A DNA stretch of 64,000 nt, taken from the NCBI GenBank assembly GCA_903929475.1, contig CAIYUV010000176.1, forward strand, positions 1 through 64,000, written 5' to 3'. Under the pieces are notes generated by a model, which saw nothing but the letters and a program-made list of their open reading frames with translations, was not told the origin of the DNA and did not search any database. Position 1 is the first letter of the stretch, and each line of letters starts with the position of its first letter. Shown in pieces: positions 18,301 through 27,540 of this stretch. The stretch is from an uncultured Spartobacteria bacterium (GTDB taxonomy: Bacteria; Verrucomicrobiota; Verrucomicrobiia; Chthoniobacterales; Chthoniobacteraceae). The translations under genes and the position numbers were made by a program.

Positions 18301-18977
18301 TCTTGCGAAACAGAGTCAACGAGTTTCAGCGATGGAGTTTCGGTCGGCGGCGATTGTGTGGATGCAGAGGGGCTCCGTGCTTTTTCGACGGGACGATCCA
18401 GCGTGGGCTTGCTGAACCACGCGGACTGGTTGCCGCCTATGCCGGGCAGAACAGATGGCCCTTGCTGGCTGGTCTGGATAGGACTCTCAACGGGCGTTGA
18501 TTTATTCAGACGCAATTTCTCGGCAAGAATATCGGCTTCGGTGGTGGAGACCATCGGCTGTTTGGAGCCCGAACGCACCGAGTTTACGAGGCGTGCGAGC
18601 TTTTGCCAGGGGAAGCGCACTTCGATATTGTCGCTGTCGAGAATCTTGTCCCGGAAAATTTGGGGGACGCGTTTGTAGATTTCCGCGAGCGAAATGGTAG
18701 TCTGGCCTTTTGCGATGCGCTCGGAGAGTTCTTTGATTTCAAAGCACAGCTCTGTCTTGAGATCATGCGGCCCGGATTGAAGAAGATGAGCTGGGATGCG
18801 GTGGAGGAAGTCGCCGAGTTCAAAACGCAATTCATCCGGATTGGGGGCCGCCTTTTTCGGTGGCAGGGGCTGCTTTATTTCCGGCGAAGAGCCGGGCGTC
18901 GCAGTCTTCGCGTCCGGCGGATTGGCCGCAGGCTGGGTCTCGGTGGTTTTGCGCCGGAAACGGTTGAGAAATTTCAT
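15309..18977 (-). CDS. very long coiled-coil protein with N-terminal globular domain
   Basis: 1222 residues. After a basic start (MKFLNRFRRKTTE) and a proline-rich linker, a conserved-looking globular domain runs about 45-150 (LRFELGDFLHRIPAHLLQSGPHDLKTELCFEIKELSERI...VPQIFRDKILDSDNIEVRFPWQKLARLV). A linker follows, then near-continuous coiled coil from about 245 to 1170 rich in E, A, K, Q and R, and a proline-rich tail. It has no ATPase heads, so it is not SMC or Rad50, and no membrane segment. A scaffold or filament role is inference. Its ATG overlaps the hflX stop codon by 4 bases, so the two are translationally coupled. Confidence 0.8.
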   Translation of the reverse strand: MKFLNRFRRKTTETQPAANPPDAKTATPGSSPEIKQPLPPKKAAPNPDELRFELGDFLHRIPAHLLQSGPHDLKTELCFEIKELSERIAKGQTTISLAEIYKRVPQIFRDKILDSDNIEVRFPWQKLARLVNSVRSGSKQPMVSTTEADILAEKLRLNKSTPVESPIQTSQQGPSVLPGIGGNQSAWFSKPTLDRPVEKARSPSASTQSPPTETPSLKLVDSVSQEAPTPKTDEDDLRISDLPADVARRVATIKGNYERQIAELERQSRLAIDARERNATETERLRAELDQAKGQLSAEKSAASMSRELLEKSSHERQLVQDELNARLKELADIQSQIASLKDESKVAALTSERDALIKQKDYLSTQIAEVTKRGQPPKAAETGGTAGMGAQRQVEELQRRIGTLEASQRENALIISREKELRAKAEKLLAAAEKLQEQSANHMESAKTEMRKEIEASFRQRENEARKSQKELQDQITVLSDHARKATVELENVRGQNVELQKQLEAACPAAIPQPDPLQAQLVAQLESDIENYRDRLKILIRERDEALVSVEKATPSSVVEMENLCSEKLKLEAELNEVRKLQEEQAASMKMIQEQAANDQQRAEKEHKAHEERVASLMQSIESAQRSLSEKRSSLEPALAEAKNELETLNAKYEELAATFKSEQESFEQERQQAAANLREQSLALEQQLTILVHERDQLRHDKDALAVRIKSEAEAREDLISSLDREHTSVVRANEELNRRLADTERALLEIEKEREHHNTSGAAMLGDPALQNEINALQNKLDATIVERDEAQHAAKTRNSALHESETTLNRLAAEHQQVVAEISEERAAKDRLHRDVETLRAELATLRAGREASASAESEILAGQLSEEREKTARISALLSSTKSELFTLRERHDAIAKSHESLVSEKQQLAATLAEMERDHHSTQSDLAAERESIAGTLKTARDEHARNVASLEAERDSSALTQKEADVEIARLRQELSAMDEASAVLKRRNAEEVAAISKANAALHEQHSAEIEKLSRAAQQNESAVAAEREAQQATAAALDEARSTAEHQASELDKLRVALATARHDYDELAQRAALEKSDLRQQLDAIAANKESLAHERETIARNAADLSDKLRKADDELANARKELASLQTEHEELARQRDELTHQLAHITDGPGVAQTATHSEPQHSPRPHSSTPPVIEVFEPEIVFPERENGVSLPRVRPVPIAPPKVGSR

Positions 18978-20332
18978 GCTTTCTTTTGTCTGAAGCCGCC
19001 TGTCTTGCGTCTGCGTGTGGCTTTGGCGTGAGCCATCGCCGACGCTGAGTCGCGCGGAGTTTCATCACTCTGCATAAAGCGTGCGCAATCGCGCGTCAAT
19101 CTGCCTGCCAACGTGGCGGTTATTAAAGTATCCGCGCCGTCGTAAGAAATTTGATGCACCCGGGCCTCGCGGTAAATCCGTGCGACCAGTCCAGCCTCGC
19201 CTGCGGGGATGCGTAGATTTCTCGTCAATGTGCCCGGGGATGCGAGTTCGCTCATTTTCTCCAGCAGCACATCCAGACCCTCACCGGTTTGGACCGAAAT
19301 GAAGAGTGCATCAGGGAAATGCGTGCGGAGTCCGTGGAGTCTTGCAATGTCGGAAACTTTGTCTGTCTTGTTGAAGACGACGATCATCGGTCGTTTATTG
19401 GCCCCTAGCTCGGCGAGCACTTTCATGGTGGTAGCGTAAAATTCCATGACCTCCGGCGCACTCGCGTCGAGCAGGTGGACGAGAAAGTCAGCCTGCGCGG
19501 CTTCTTCGAGCGTGGCTTTGAATGCCTCGACGAGGCGGTGTGGCAACTTGCGGACAAAGCCCACAGTGTCCGTGAGGAGGAGCGGTTGCTTGGATGGCAG
19601 GGAGACTTTGCGCGTTGTCGTGTCCAGTGTGGCGAAGAGTTTGTTTTCAACGAGAACGTCTGCGCCGGTGAGTCGGTGCAGGAGCGAAGATTTGCCGACG
19701 TTGGTGTAGCCGACGATGGCACAATTTGGCACCGGCGTGCGCTGTCGGTCTTTGCGCTGAGTCGCGCGTGCGCTTTTGATCTGCTCCAGCTCGCGCTTGA
19801 GTCTGTCGCTTGCCTTCCACATCCGGCGGCGATCCTGTTCGAGCTGGCTTTCGCCCTCGCCCTTGCCGCCGATGCCACCGCCCTGACCGCCGAGATGGGC
19901 CCATGCGCGGGTGAGACGGGGAAGTGAGTATTCAATTTGCGCCAGCTCGATTTGCAAACGCGCCTCCCGTGATCGTGCCCGGCCGCCAAAAATATCGAGG
20001 ATGACTTTCTGCCGATCCAGCACGGGGACGCCCGAGAGTTCCTCCCAATTGCGTTGCTGGCTGGGCGAGAGGTCGTGGTCGAAAATCAGGGCACCCAGTT
20101 CCTCGGCTTTCACCCGTTCGCAAATTTCCTCCGCCTTGCCGCTGCCGATGAGATAGCGGGCGTGGAGTTCACGATGGAAAACGAGCAACCGGCCGGCGAT
20201 GGGGACACCCAGTGTGCGCACCAGTTCATCGAGTTCTTCGAGGAGGCTGCTTGCATTGTCGCGCTCGGCGGGATCGGTGTAGTTGCCGATCAAAAGTGCG
20301 GGGCGTGAGATGCGCGGTGCGGTTTCAAACAT
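18974..20332 (-). CDS. hflX: ribosome-associated GTPase HflX
   Basis: 452 residues from MFETAPRISRPALL. HflX splits stalled 70S ribosomes under stress. The N-terminal nucleotide-binding-like domain (about 12-115) includes ARYLIGSGKAEEI and FDHDLSPSQQRNWE; the glycine-rich linker HLGGQGGGIGGKGEGESQLEQDRR is a family hallmark. The G domain has G1 GYTNVGKSS (208-216), G3 DTVGF (255-259) and G4 NKTD. The C-terminal tail continues into a basic KATRRRKTGGFRQKKA. The stop overlaps the start of the coiled-coil gene (ATGA), and the gene is divergent from the hybrid kinase. Confidence 0.94.
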   Translation of the reverse strand: MFETAPRISRPALLIGNYTDPAERDNASSLLEELDELVRTLGVPIAGRLLVFHRELHARYLIGSGKAEEICERVKAEELGALIFDHDLSPSQQRNWEELSGVPVLDRQKVILDIFGGRARSREARLQIELAQIEYSLPRLTRAWAHLGGQGGGIGGKGEGESQLEQDRRRMWKASDRLKRELEQIKSARATQRKDRQRTPVPNCAIVGYTNVGKSSLLHRLTGADVLVENKLFATLDTTTRKVSLPSKQPLLLTDTVGFVRKLPHRLVEAFKATLEEAAQADFLVHLLDASAPEVMEFYATTMKVLAELGANKRPMIVVFNKTDKVSDIARLHGLRTHFPDALFISVQTGEGLDVLLEKMSELASPGTLTRNLRIPAGEAGLVARIYREARVHQISYDGADTLITATLAGRLTRDCARFMQSDETPRDSASAMAHAKATRRRKTGGFRQKKA

Positions 20333-20435
20333 CAGATTTGTAATAGAGCATAGTGGCCGTGCATTTCGGCGCAATCGTCGCGGTAGATAAAATTCCGCTC
20401 ATTTCTATGGCCCATCGTTTGCTATCTCACGCGTT

Positions 20436-23123
20436 GTGTCAGCTACAGCCCTGCCAAATCCGCCATCCACTCCGCCGCCGCCGCTCGAAGGCGAAAAGGT
20501 GGCAGTTGCTGAGTCCGCTTCCACTCAGATTGCATACCCGGAAAAACGCGGCGTGGCAGGGTATTTGCAAAACTGGCGTGTCTGGCAAAAGCTGCTGCTC
20601 TGTGTCATTCTCCTTTTTGTGCCGACTGCGGTGACTGTTTTTGGCGCGCTGAGCACCGTCTTCGCACTTTTGCCAGGCAAGCTGGATGCGATTTTCCTGA
20701 TTGTAGGGATCACGGGGCTTGTTGCCGGAGGATACAGGACGACGAAGATTGTTCGCGAACTGTATGAACCTTTGCGAAAACTTTTAAGGGAAGCTGTTGC
20801 GATTGCGGAAGGGCGCATGGAATCGCTCACCGTCGAGGTCCGAAAAGACGAGATAGGTGATTTGACGGAGGCGTTCCGCCGCGTGGTCGAGACGGGGCGC
20901 AGGGATCGCGATCGGATGTTGCAAAACAACAACGAACTGCAGGCGATGAACGAGCAGTTGGAAGCTGCGAACCAGCAGGTGAAGTCGTTTGCCTTCAAGG
21001 CTGGTGAGGCCAACATTGCCAAGCGCGAATTCCTCGCGGTGATGAGCCATGAAATACGCACCCCGGTGAATGGAATCATCGGCATGGCGGAACTGGCTTC
21101 GCAGACCGAACTCACAGCCGGGCAGCGCGACTACCTCGATACAATCAACTCCTGCGCCGAGTCACTGCTTGCGCTGCTTAACGACGTGCTCGACTTCTCC
21201 AAAATCGAGGCAGGCAAACTGGAGCTTGAACGCACGGAATTCAGCCTGCGCGATCTTCTCGGCGAGGCGCTCACCACGCTCGCACCTCGTGCTCACAACA
21301 AAAACCTCGAATTGCTGCTGCACATCCGCCCGGAGGTGCCGGACATTCTCGTCGGCGACCCACACCGCCTGCGCCAGGTCGTGGTGAATCTCGTCGGCAA
21401 CGCGCTCAAGTTTACTGAAAAAGGCGAGGTGCTCCTTCGTGTGGAAAACTCAAAATGGATCGAAGGCCAGGCTGAGCTGGCCTTTGCAATCGCAGACACA
21501 GGCATCGGCATTCCCGGCGAGCGGGTAGCGACGATCTTTTCGCCATTCAGCCAGGCGGACTACTCGACGACGCGGCGTTTTGGCGGCACGGGACTTGGGC
21601 TTGCGATCACGCAGCAACTCGTGGGGCTGATGCATGGCGAGATGAATGTGGAGAGTGAAGTTGGCAAGGGAAGTGTGTTCCGTTTCAGCGCGCGCTTTGG
21701 CTATCAAAAGACAGATGCCAACACGCGCGATTACACGGTGGAAAATTTCCGTGGGTTGCGTGCCCTCGTGCTTGATGCGCATCCGAACAGTCTGCGCATA
21801 ACCACCGAGTTGCTCAGTTCATGGCAGATCAAAGCCGAGCCGGTGCGGGATGTTGTTTCCGCGTTGAAGGAACTCCGCAATGCAGCCTCATCCGGGAAAC
21901 CATTCGATCTTTTCATCGCCGACGCTGTTCGCCCCGAGAGCCCCGGCGTAAAACTCGCCTCGACGATAGACAGCTACTCGGAACTGGCCTCCACGCGCGT
22001 TGTGCTCCTCGTTTCTTCGCCAAGGCGCGGCGAAATGGATCGCTACCGTCACACAGCGATCCGGGCCACGCTCATCAAACCTGTGACCACGCGCTCTCTG
22101 CGTGTGGCGCTTTCCAAGGCAACAGCTGACGTTAAAACCGACTCCGGCATGTCGGTCCCGAAAAGTCTGATGCCGACACAGCGCCCTCTCACAGTCCTTG
22201 TTGCGGAGGACAACGCGGTGAATCAGCGGCTGGCCAAACTCAATCTCGAAGGGTGGGGTCACGAAGTTGTTGTCGCGAATGACGGACAGGAGGCACTGGA
22301 ACGCTACAAGGAGCGGGAGTTCGACATCGTGCTCATGGATCTCCAGATGCCGCGACTCAGCGGATTCGAGGCGGCAGCCGCCATTCGCAACGCGGAAAAA
22401 ATTCGCGGCACGAAGCGCACGCCGATCCTCGCCCTTAGTGCAAACGTTCTTAAAGGCGTGCGCGATGAGTGCGCGAAGAACGGCATGGACGGCTATGTTT
22501 CCAAGCCCGTCCGGCAGCAGGATCTGGTGAATGCAATCTCGCAAGTTGTCCCGAACTTGTTCACCGATTCGTCTCCCTCCACTTTACTTCCCAAGCCTGA
22601 TTCCGCCAAAAAAGAGCCGCTGCCAGAATCTGCTGCTACTCCGAAAGAGAAACGCGTGGCTGAGTTTGGCGATCCTGCCAAAGCAACGGGGACATCGCAG
22701 CCGGATACGACTCCAGCGTCCGGGCTGGCAGGGGCACTGGATGAACTATCCGCAGCGGTGCCTCCCTTTGATCAAGAATTGCTCATGAGCAATGTGGGCG
22801 GTGATTTGGCCATGCTTGCCGAGGTTGTCCAACTTTGCCGCGATGGAGATGCCCCGCGTCTCCTCAAGGATATGGCAACGGCGCTTTCCAAGGGAGACTG
22901 CCCAAGCGTCGCCAAAGCTGCCCACGGTCTGAAGGGCATGGTCGGTGCATTCAATGCGACTGACGCATGGAACGCAGCAAAGCGTCTCGAAATGAGTGCG
23001 CGGGATGGGAAGGTGGAGCAATTGCTCAACGAAGCCGATGAGCTTGTGCGGGCATTGAGAAAACTTCTCGGTGAACTGGAAAAGCTCGCTGGCATTCCAC
23101 ACCAACATCTGGGCTGGATTTAA
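20436..23123 (+). CDS. hybrid sensor histidine kinase with two receiver domains and HPt
   Basis: 895 residues from a GTG start. Order of domains: two transmembrane helices (about 52-78 and 84-102) with almost no loop between them, HAMP-like segment (103-155), coiled coil, HisKA with phospho-His H205 in [10 protein letters not shown], HATPase with N, G1 and G2 boxes ([38 protein letters not shown]), a first receiver ([10 protein letters not shown]...FIADAVRP...LIKP), a second canonical receiver (VLVAEDN...IVLMDLQMP...VSKP), and a C-terminal HPt with AAHGLKGM. This is a BarA/ArcB-like phosphorelay. It has no periplasmic sensor domain, so it likely senses membrane or cytoplasmic signals. Confidence 0.92.
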   Translation: MSATALPNPPSTPPPPLEGEKVAVAESASTQIAYPEKRGVAGYLQNWRVWQKLLLCVILLFVPTAVTVFGALSTVFALLPGKLDAIFLIVGITGLVAGGYRTTKIVRELYEPLRKLLREAVAIAEGRMESLTVEVRKDEIGDLTEAFRRVVETGRRDRDRMLQNNNELQAMNEQLEAANQQVKSFAFKAGEANIAKREFLAVMSHEIRTPVNGIIGMAELASQTELTAGQRDYLDTINSCAESLLALLNDVLDFSKIEAGKLELERTEFSLRDLLGEALTTLAPRAHNKNLELLLHIRPEVPDILVGDPHRLRQVVVNLVGNALKFTEKGEVLLRVENSKWIEGQAELAFAIADTGIGIPGERVATIFSPFSQADYSTTRRFGGTGLGLAITQQLVGLMHGEMNVESEVGKGSVFRFSARFGYQKTDANTRDYTVENFRGLRALVLDAHPNSLRITTELLSSWQIKAEPVRDVVSALKELRNAASSGKPFDLFIADAVRPESPGVKLASTIDSYSELASTRVVLLVSSPRRGEMDRYRHTAIRATLIKPVTTRSLRVALSKATADVKTDSGMSVPKSLMPTQRPLTVLVAEDNAVNQRLAKLNLEGWGHEVVVANDGQEALERYKEREFDIVLMDLQMPRLSGFEAAAAIRNAEKIRGTKRTPILALSANVLKGVRDECAKNGMDGYVSKPVRQQDLVNAISQVVPNLFTDSSPSTLLPKPDSAKKEPLPESAATPKEKRVAEFGDPAKATGTSQPDTTPASGLAGALDELSAAVPPFDQELLMSNVGGDLAMLAEVVQLCRDGDAPRLLKDMATALSKGDCPSVAKAAHGLKGMVGAFNATDAWNAAKRLEMSARDGKVEQLLNEADELVRALRKLLGELEKLAGIPHQHLGWI

Positions 23124-23174
23124 CCGCCCGCATTTTTCTCTTCAAACTCGCAGTTCACCAGCCAATCTCCGCGA

Positions 23175-24061
23175 ATGAACGACACTCCTTCCGGCCAGCT
23201 TATTCTCTGGGGTTCACGCGGCTCCTCGCCCACGCCGGGCGGGCGCTTCATCCGTCACGGTGGCCACACCTCATGCCTCTCGCTTTCGCACGACGGTGCG
23301 CAATTTGTATTCGATGCAGGCAGCGGCATCCGCGAACTGGGTCGCTCACTTATGGAGGATTCTCCGAGGCAAATTCATCTTTTCATCACACACACGCACT
23401 GGGATCACATCCAGGTTTTCCGTTTTTCACGCCCGCTTACACGCCCGGGTGGGAAATTGAAATCTACGGTGCCAGACATCTTCGCAAGCCGCTCAAGTCT
23501 ATTTTCAAAGGCCAGCTCGACCGCGATTACTTCCCCGTGCAACTCGAGGATATGCGGGCCCATCTCGAATTTCATCATCTGAATGACGAAGCCATTGTCA
23601 TTGAAGGCGTGAAAATTTCGTGGATCACAGCGAGTCATCCCGGTGTCACGCTCGGTTACAAAATCGAAGTGGAGGGAAAAAAAATCGCGTGGTTTCCGGA
23701 TAACGAATTTCTACAGGGCCATCTCGATCCGCTGGATGATTTGTGCAGCGAGAGCGACGCCGTGCGTCCATTCCTGCCTGTGGTGGATTTTGTGAGCGGA
23801 GCAGACTTGCTCATCCACGAGGCGCAATACACCGACGAGGAATATCCCAGCAAAGTTGGATGGGGTCACAGCAGTGTTGGCAATGCCTGCGCGCTTGCAC
23901 ATCTTGCCGGAGTGAAGCGGTGGATTGTCACCCATCACGATCCCACGCACGACGACGCTTTTCTCGAAACGAAACTCAACCTCACACGTCGCCTGCTCGA
24001 CCGCATGGGCAGCAGCGTTCAAGTGAGCCACGGCTACGACGGGCTGACAGAGTATTTGTAA
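23175..24061 (+). pseudogene. MBL-fold metallo-hydrolase, broken by a single missing base
   Basis: The first frame (from 23175) gives LWGSRGSSPTPGGRFIRHGGHTSCLS and the metal motif ITHTHWDHIQ (HxHxDH, H73 to H78), then turns to nonsense. The second frame, overlapping, continues with GFPFFTPAYTPGWEIEIYGARHLRKPLKSIFKG through HEAQYTDEEY and IVTHHDPTHDD to a stop at 24061. One additional G at about 23414 (CAGGGTTTT for CAGGTTTT) would restore a 295-residue protein. It is either a fresh pseudogene or a sequencing error. Intact relatives are zinc hydrolases of the PhnP/RNase Z-like class. It lies 51 bases behind the hybrid kinase. Confidence 0.8.
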
Positions 24062-24076
24062 CAGCAAGGTCCACGC

Positions 24077-24952
24077 TTAAGGTTGTTGAGCGGTCTCCTC
24101 CTTGTGCAGCGCGAAATCAATCGCCTTTTCAAAATTGAGCTTTTTTATTTCAGCGGCAAAAACAGGATCTCCGGCGAGCGCGACGATTTTTTCATGCCGC
24201 AGCAGGTGAAAGTAGCTTTTGCTTTCGAGCAAGGCCAAGATTTCCCGGTCTTGGAGCAATTCCACGAGTCTTGGGTGATTCGTGAGCTGGGAAATTCCGG
24301 GATAGTTTGTGAAGCGGTTTAGAGAATCCTCGCTCGATACCATGATGCCGAGCTTGGTGAGCGTGGCAAACGCGCTCTGTGTGGGAAGCGGATCGTGTTC
24401 ACTGAAAAATTTACTGGTGCTGCTGTTTTCCAGTCCGGTGCTGAGTTTGGCGAGATTACTGACTAATGGATCCGGTGGGAGCAGGGCGGGATGAGCGGCA
24501 TTTGGCTGATCGGGGGAGTTTATGCTTGCTCTAGCAATGGTGCCGAGCATCCGGACAGCGTTATTTGCTACAAGGAAAAGCGCGCTCCCGAAGAGCAGGC
24601 CGATGAGCACGCCGAGGATCCCGTAGCTCAAACGAGCCTTGCCAGGCTTTTGCTGCGCGGTCCGTTTGCAGACGATGTGACCCACTGTGCGGATGCCGAT
24701 GAATGCGGCGAATCCAGCTACAAAACCACCGATGATTTGTGTGACTTGTGCTGGGAAATGTAAAAACCAAAAGAGAGGAGCGGCGCTTTCAGCACCAAAC
24801 CAAGCGACGAAATATGCGGAAACGACGGCGATCAATGTGACTAACTGCCGCAGCACACCCTGCTTCCAGCCGTTCCACGCGAGCCAGGCGATAATGAGGA
24901 TTGCGGCGGTGAAGTATGCGTTGACCAGCGCGCCCGCACTCCAGGCAATCAT
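24077..24952 (-). CDS. CvpA family membrane protein
   Basis: 291 residues from [20 protein letters not shown]. Four transmembrane helices fill the first 150 residues, with the CvpA-type pattern [29 protein letters not shown] and the conserved glycine-rich helix [19 protein letters not shown]. The C-terminal part (about 160-291) is soluble and helical ([40 protein letters not shown]), longer than in E. coli CvpA. The precise function of the family is unsettled. The ATG overlaps the aroC stop by 4 bases, so it is coupled to aroC. Confidence 0.8.
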   Translation of the reverse strand: MIAWSAGALVNAYFTAAILIIAWLAWNGWKQGVLRQLVTLIAVVSAYFVAWFGAESAAPLFWFLHFPAQVTQIIGGFVAGFAAFIGIRTVGHIVCKRTAQQKPGKARLSYGILGVLIGLLFGSALFLVANNAVRMLGTIARASINSPDQPNAAHPALLPPDPLVSNLAKLSTGLENSSTSKFFSEHDPLPTQSAFATLTKLGIMVSSEDSLNRFTNYPGISQLTNHPRLVELLQDREILALLESKSYFHLLRHEKIVALAGDPVFAAEIKKLNFEKAIDFALHKEETAQQP

Positions 24953-26037
24953 GGCTGTCCGCATTGTGCGCGATGGCGCAGGGCGTGATCGCAAAGCACG
25001 AGTGCGGCCATTGCTTCGACCATTGGCACGGCGCGCGGGAGCACGCATGGGTCGTGGCGTCCGCGTGCTTTGAGCATGGTGGCCTCGCCTGTGGTGGTTA
25101 CGGTTTCCTGTTCACGGAAAATGGTCGCCGTCGGCTTGAATGCGACGCGAAAAAAGATCGGTTCACCGTTGGTGATGCCGCCTTGCACGCCGCCGCTGCG
25201 ATTGGTGCGGGTGCGCACGTGGCCTTCGCTCATCACGAAAGCGTCGTTGTGTTCGCTTCCGCGCTGGTGAGTGCCTGCGAAGCCGCTGCCGATTTCAAAT
25301 CCCTTCGTCGCCGGCAGTGAGAGCATCGCCTTCGCAAGCTCGGCCTCGATTTTGTCAAAGACCGGCTCGCCCCAGCCTGCGGGGCAACCGCGCACGACGC
25401 ACTCGATCACGCCGCCGACGCTGTCTCCCTCGCTGCGAACGGCTTTGATGAAATCAATCATCTTCACCGCCATCGCCGCATCCGGGCAGCGAACGATATT
25501 CGCTTCGACTTGCTCAAATTTCACCGCGTCCACGTCCACCTCGGCCACATGGTTGTGGATACTTTTCACGTAGGCAACGATCTCCAGCTCCGGCGCGAAT
25601 TGCGCGAGCACCTTCTTCGCAACCGCCGCCGCCGCGACACGCCCGATGGTCTCGCGCGCCGATGCCCGCCCGCCGCCCTGCCAGTTGCGAATTCCGTATT
25701 TCGCCTGATACGTGTAGTCCGCATGCGAAGGGCGGAAAGCCGATTCCATTTCCGAGTAGGCTTCGGGGCGCGCGTCTTTATTATACACCACGACGGCGAT
25801 GGGCGTGCCGATGGTCCGGCCTTCAAAAACGCCGCTTAAAATTTTGCACTGATCCTCTTCCGCGCGCGGCGTGACGATTTCGCTCTGGCCTGGCTTGCGG
25901 CGATCTAGATCGCGCTGGATGTCCGCCTCATCGAGTTCCAAGCGTGGCGGGCAGCCGTCTATGATCACGCCGACTGCTCCGCCGTGAGATTCGCCGAAAG
26001 TGGAGATACGAAATGCGAGACCGTGGTGACTGGACAT
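24949..26037 (-). CDS. aroC: chorismate synthase
   Basis: 362 residues. Catalyses the last shikimate-pathway step, EPSP to chorismate, using reduced FMN as a catalytic cofactor. Signature 1 [17 protein letters not shown] is at 15-31; [15 protein letters not shown] and [26 protein letters not shown] cover the FMN/EPSP site, and [23 protein letters not shown] is the C-terminal signature. The length is normal. It is the first gene of a two-gene operon with the CvpA-like gene and is divergent from argH across 76 bases. Confidence 0.97.
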   Translation of the reverse strand: MSSHHGLAFRISTFGESHGGAVGVIIDGCPPRLELDEADIQRDLDRRKPGQSEIVTPRAEEDQCKILSGVFEGRTIGTPIAVVVYNKDARPEAYSEMESAFRPSHADYTYQAKYGIRNWQGGGRASARETIGRVAAAAVAKKVLAQFAPELEIVAYVKSIHNHVAEVDVDAVKFEQVEANIVRCPDAAMAVKMIDFIKAVRSEGDSVGGVIECVVRGCPAGWGEPVFDKIEAELAKAMLSLPATKGFEIGSGFAGTHQRGSEHNDAFVMSEGHVRTRTNRSGGVQGGITNGEPIFFRVAFKPTATIFREQETVTTTGEATMLKARGRHDPCVLPRAVPMVEAMAALVLCDHALRHRAQCGQP

Positions 26038-26113
26038 CGCCGCTTTGCCTACTCCGCGGGCGCACGGCAGTCAACCGGTCACGTGAGCGACCCCGTGAAT
26101 CAACGACATTTTA

Positions 26114-27532
26114 ATGACAGGTCTTGCCACCGGAGCCTGCGTGGGCGATTTCTCTCGCCCGATTATGTGGAAAGGCCGATTCCAAGAACAAACCGCCGAG
26201 TTGCTGCAAACCTTCAGCGAAAGCATCAGCTTCGACTGGCGGCTGTGGCGGCATGACATCGAAGGGTCCATCGCCCACAGCGCCGCGCTGGAAAAGGCGG
26301 GGCTGATTTCCAAGGACGAGCGCGCACAGATCGTCGCAGGACTTCGTGAAATCGGCGCGGAAATCACAGCCGGAAAATTCGAATTCAAAATTGCGCTCGA
26401 AGACATCCACATGAACATCGAGGACGAGCTGACACGCCGTATCGGCGACGCTGGCGCGAAACTCCACACCGCCCGTTCGCGCAACGATCAAGTTGCCACC
26501 GACATCCGGCTCTACCTGCGCGACGAATGTGATGCGCTTTCCGTTTTAGTGCGGGACTTCCAGCGCGCACTCGTGGAACTCGCCGAACGCGAGAGCAACG
26601 TCATCATCCCCGGCTACACGCACCTCCAGCGTGCGCAGCCGGTTGCCTTTGCCCACCACCTTCTCGCCTACGTGGAGATGTTCGCGCGCGACGCCGCCCG
26701 CATCTCCGACGCACGCAAGCGCATGAACATTCTCCCGCTTGGCAGCGGCGCCATCGCCGGCTCCACCATCGTGCTCGACCGCGAATTCATCGCCAGCCAG
26801 CTCGGCTTCGATGGTGTCACGCAAAACTCCATGGACGCCGTCAGCGACCGCGACTTCGCCGTCGAGTTACTTGCCGCGCTCGCGCTCATCGCCACCCACC
26901 TTTCGCGCCTCAGCGAAGACGTGATCCTGTGGGCATCGAGCGAATTTCAATTCATCACCATCAGCGACGCCTACACCACGGGCAGCTCGCTCATGCCGCA
27001 GAAAAAGAATCCCGACGTCGCGGAACTCACGCGCGGAAAAACCGGGCGTGTCATCGGCAATCTCGTCTCGCTCCTCACCACGCTCAAAGGACTCCCGATG
27101 ACCTACAATCGCGACATGCAGGAAGACAAGGAGCCGGTCTTCGACAGCGTGGACACGGTGAAAAATTCCCTCGCCGTCTTCATAGGCATGATGCGCGGCA
27201 TCAAAGTCAACCGCGCCGCCTGCGCCACAGCCGTCGCCGATCCAATGCTGCTCGCAACCGACCTCGCCGACTACTTGGTGAATCACGGCGTCCCGTTCCG
27301 CAAAGCGCACGAAGTGATCGGCAAAGCAGTCGCTCTCTGCGCCCAGCGCGCCTGTGCACTCCCTGCGCTCACGCTCACCGATTACCAGCAACTTTCATCC
27401 GCGTTCGCAGCCGATGTCTTCGAGTGCTTCGATCTTGCAAAAGCAATGGCAGCTCGCAAAGCCACCGGCGCACCCTCCCCTCAAAACGTATCCGCACAGA
27501 TCGCGCGCTGGAAAGCCACGCTCGCGGGGTAA
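26114..27532 (+). CDS. argH: argininosuccinate lyase
   Basis: 472 residues from MTGLATG; a start at MWKGRFQEQT (26165) would match most homologues. ArgH splits argininosuccinate into arginine and fumarate. HTARSRNDQVATDIRLYLRD and YTHLQRAQPVAFAHHLLAY are conserved active-site stretches, and the fumarase/aspartase superfamily signature SSLMPQKKNP is at 291-300. The length fits the family. No other arg gene is adjacent. It converges with the GH127 gene, leaving 8 bases between stop codons. Confidence 0.96.
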   Translation: MTGLATGACVGDFSRPIMWKGRFQEQTAELLQTFSESISFDWRLWRHDIEGSIAHSAALEKAGLISKDERAQIVAGLREIGAEITAGKFEFKIALEDIHMNIEDELTRRIGDAGAKLHTARSRNDQVATDIRLYLRDECDALSVLVRDFQRALVELAERESNVIIPGYTHLQRAQPVAFAHHLLAYVEMFARDAARISDARKRMNILPLGSGAIAGSTIVLDREFIASQLGFDGVTQNSMDAVSDRDFAVELLAALALIATHLSRLSEDVILWASSEFQFITISDAYTTGSSLMPQKKNPDVAELTRGKTGRVIGNLVSLLTTLKGLPMTYNRDMQEDKEPVFDSVDTVKNSLAVFIGMMRGIKVNRAACATAVADPMLLATDLADYLVNHGVPFRKAHEVIGKAVALCAQRACALPALTLTDYQQLSSAFAADVFECFDLAKAMAARKATGAPSPQNVSAQIARWKATLAG

Positions 27533-27540
27533 AGCGTGGT

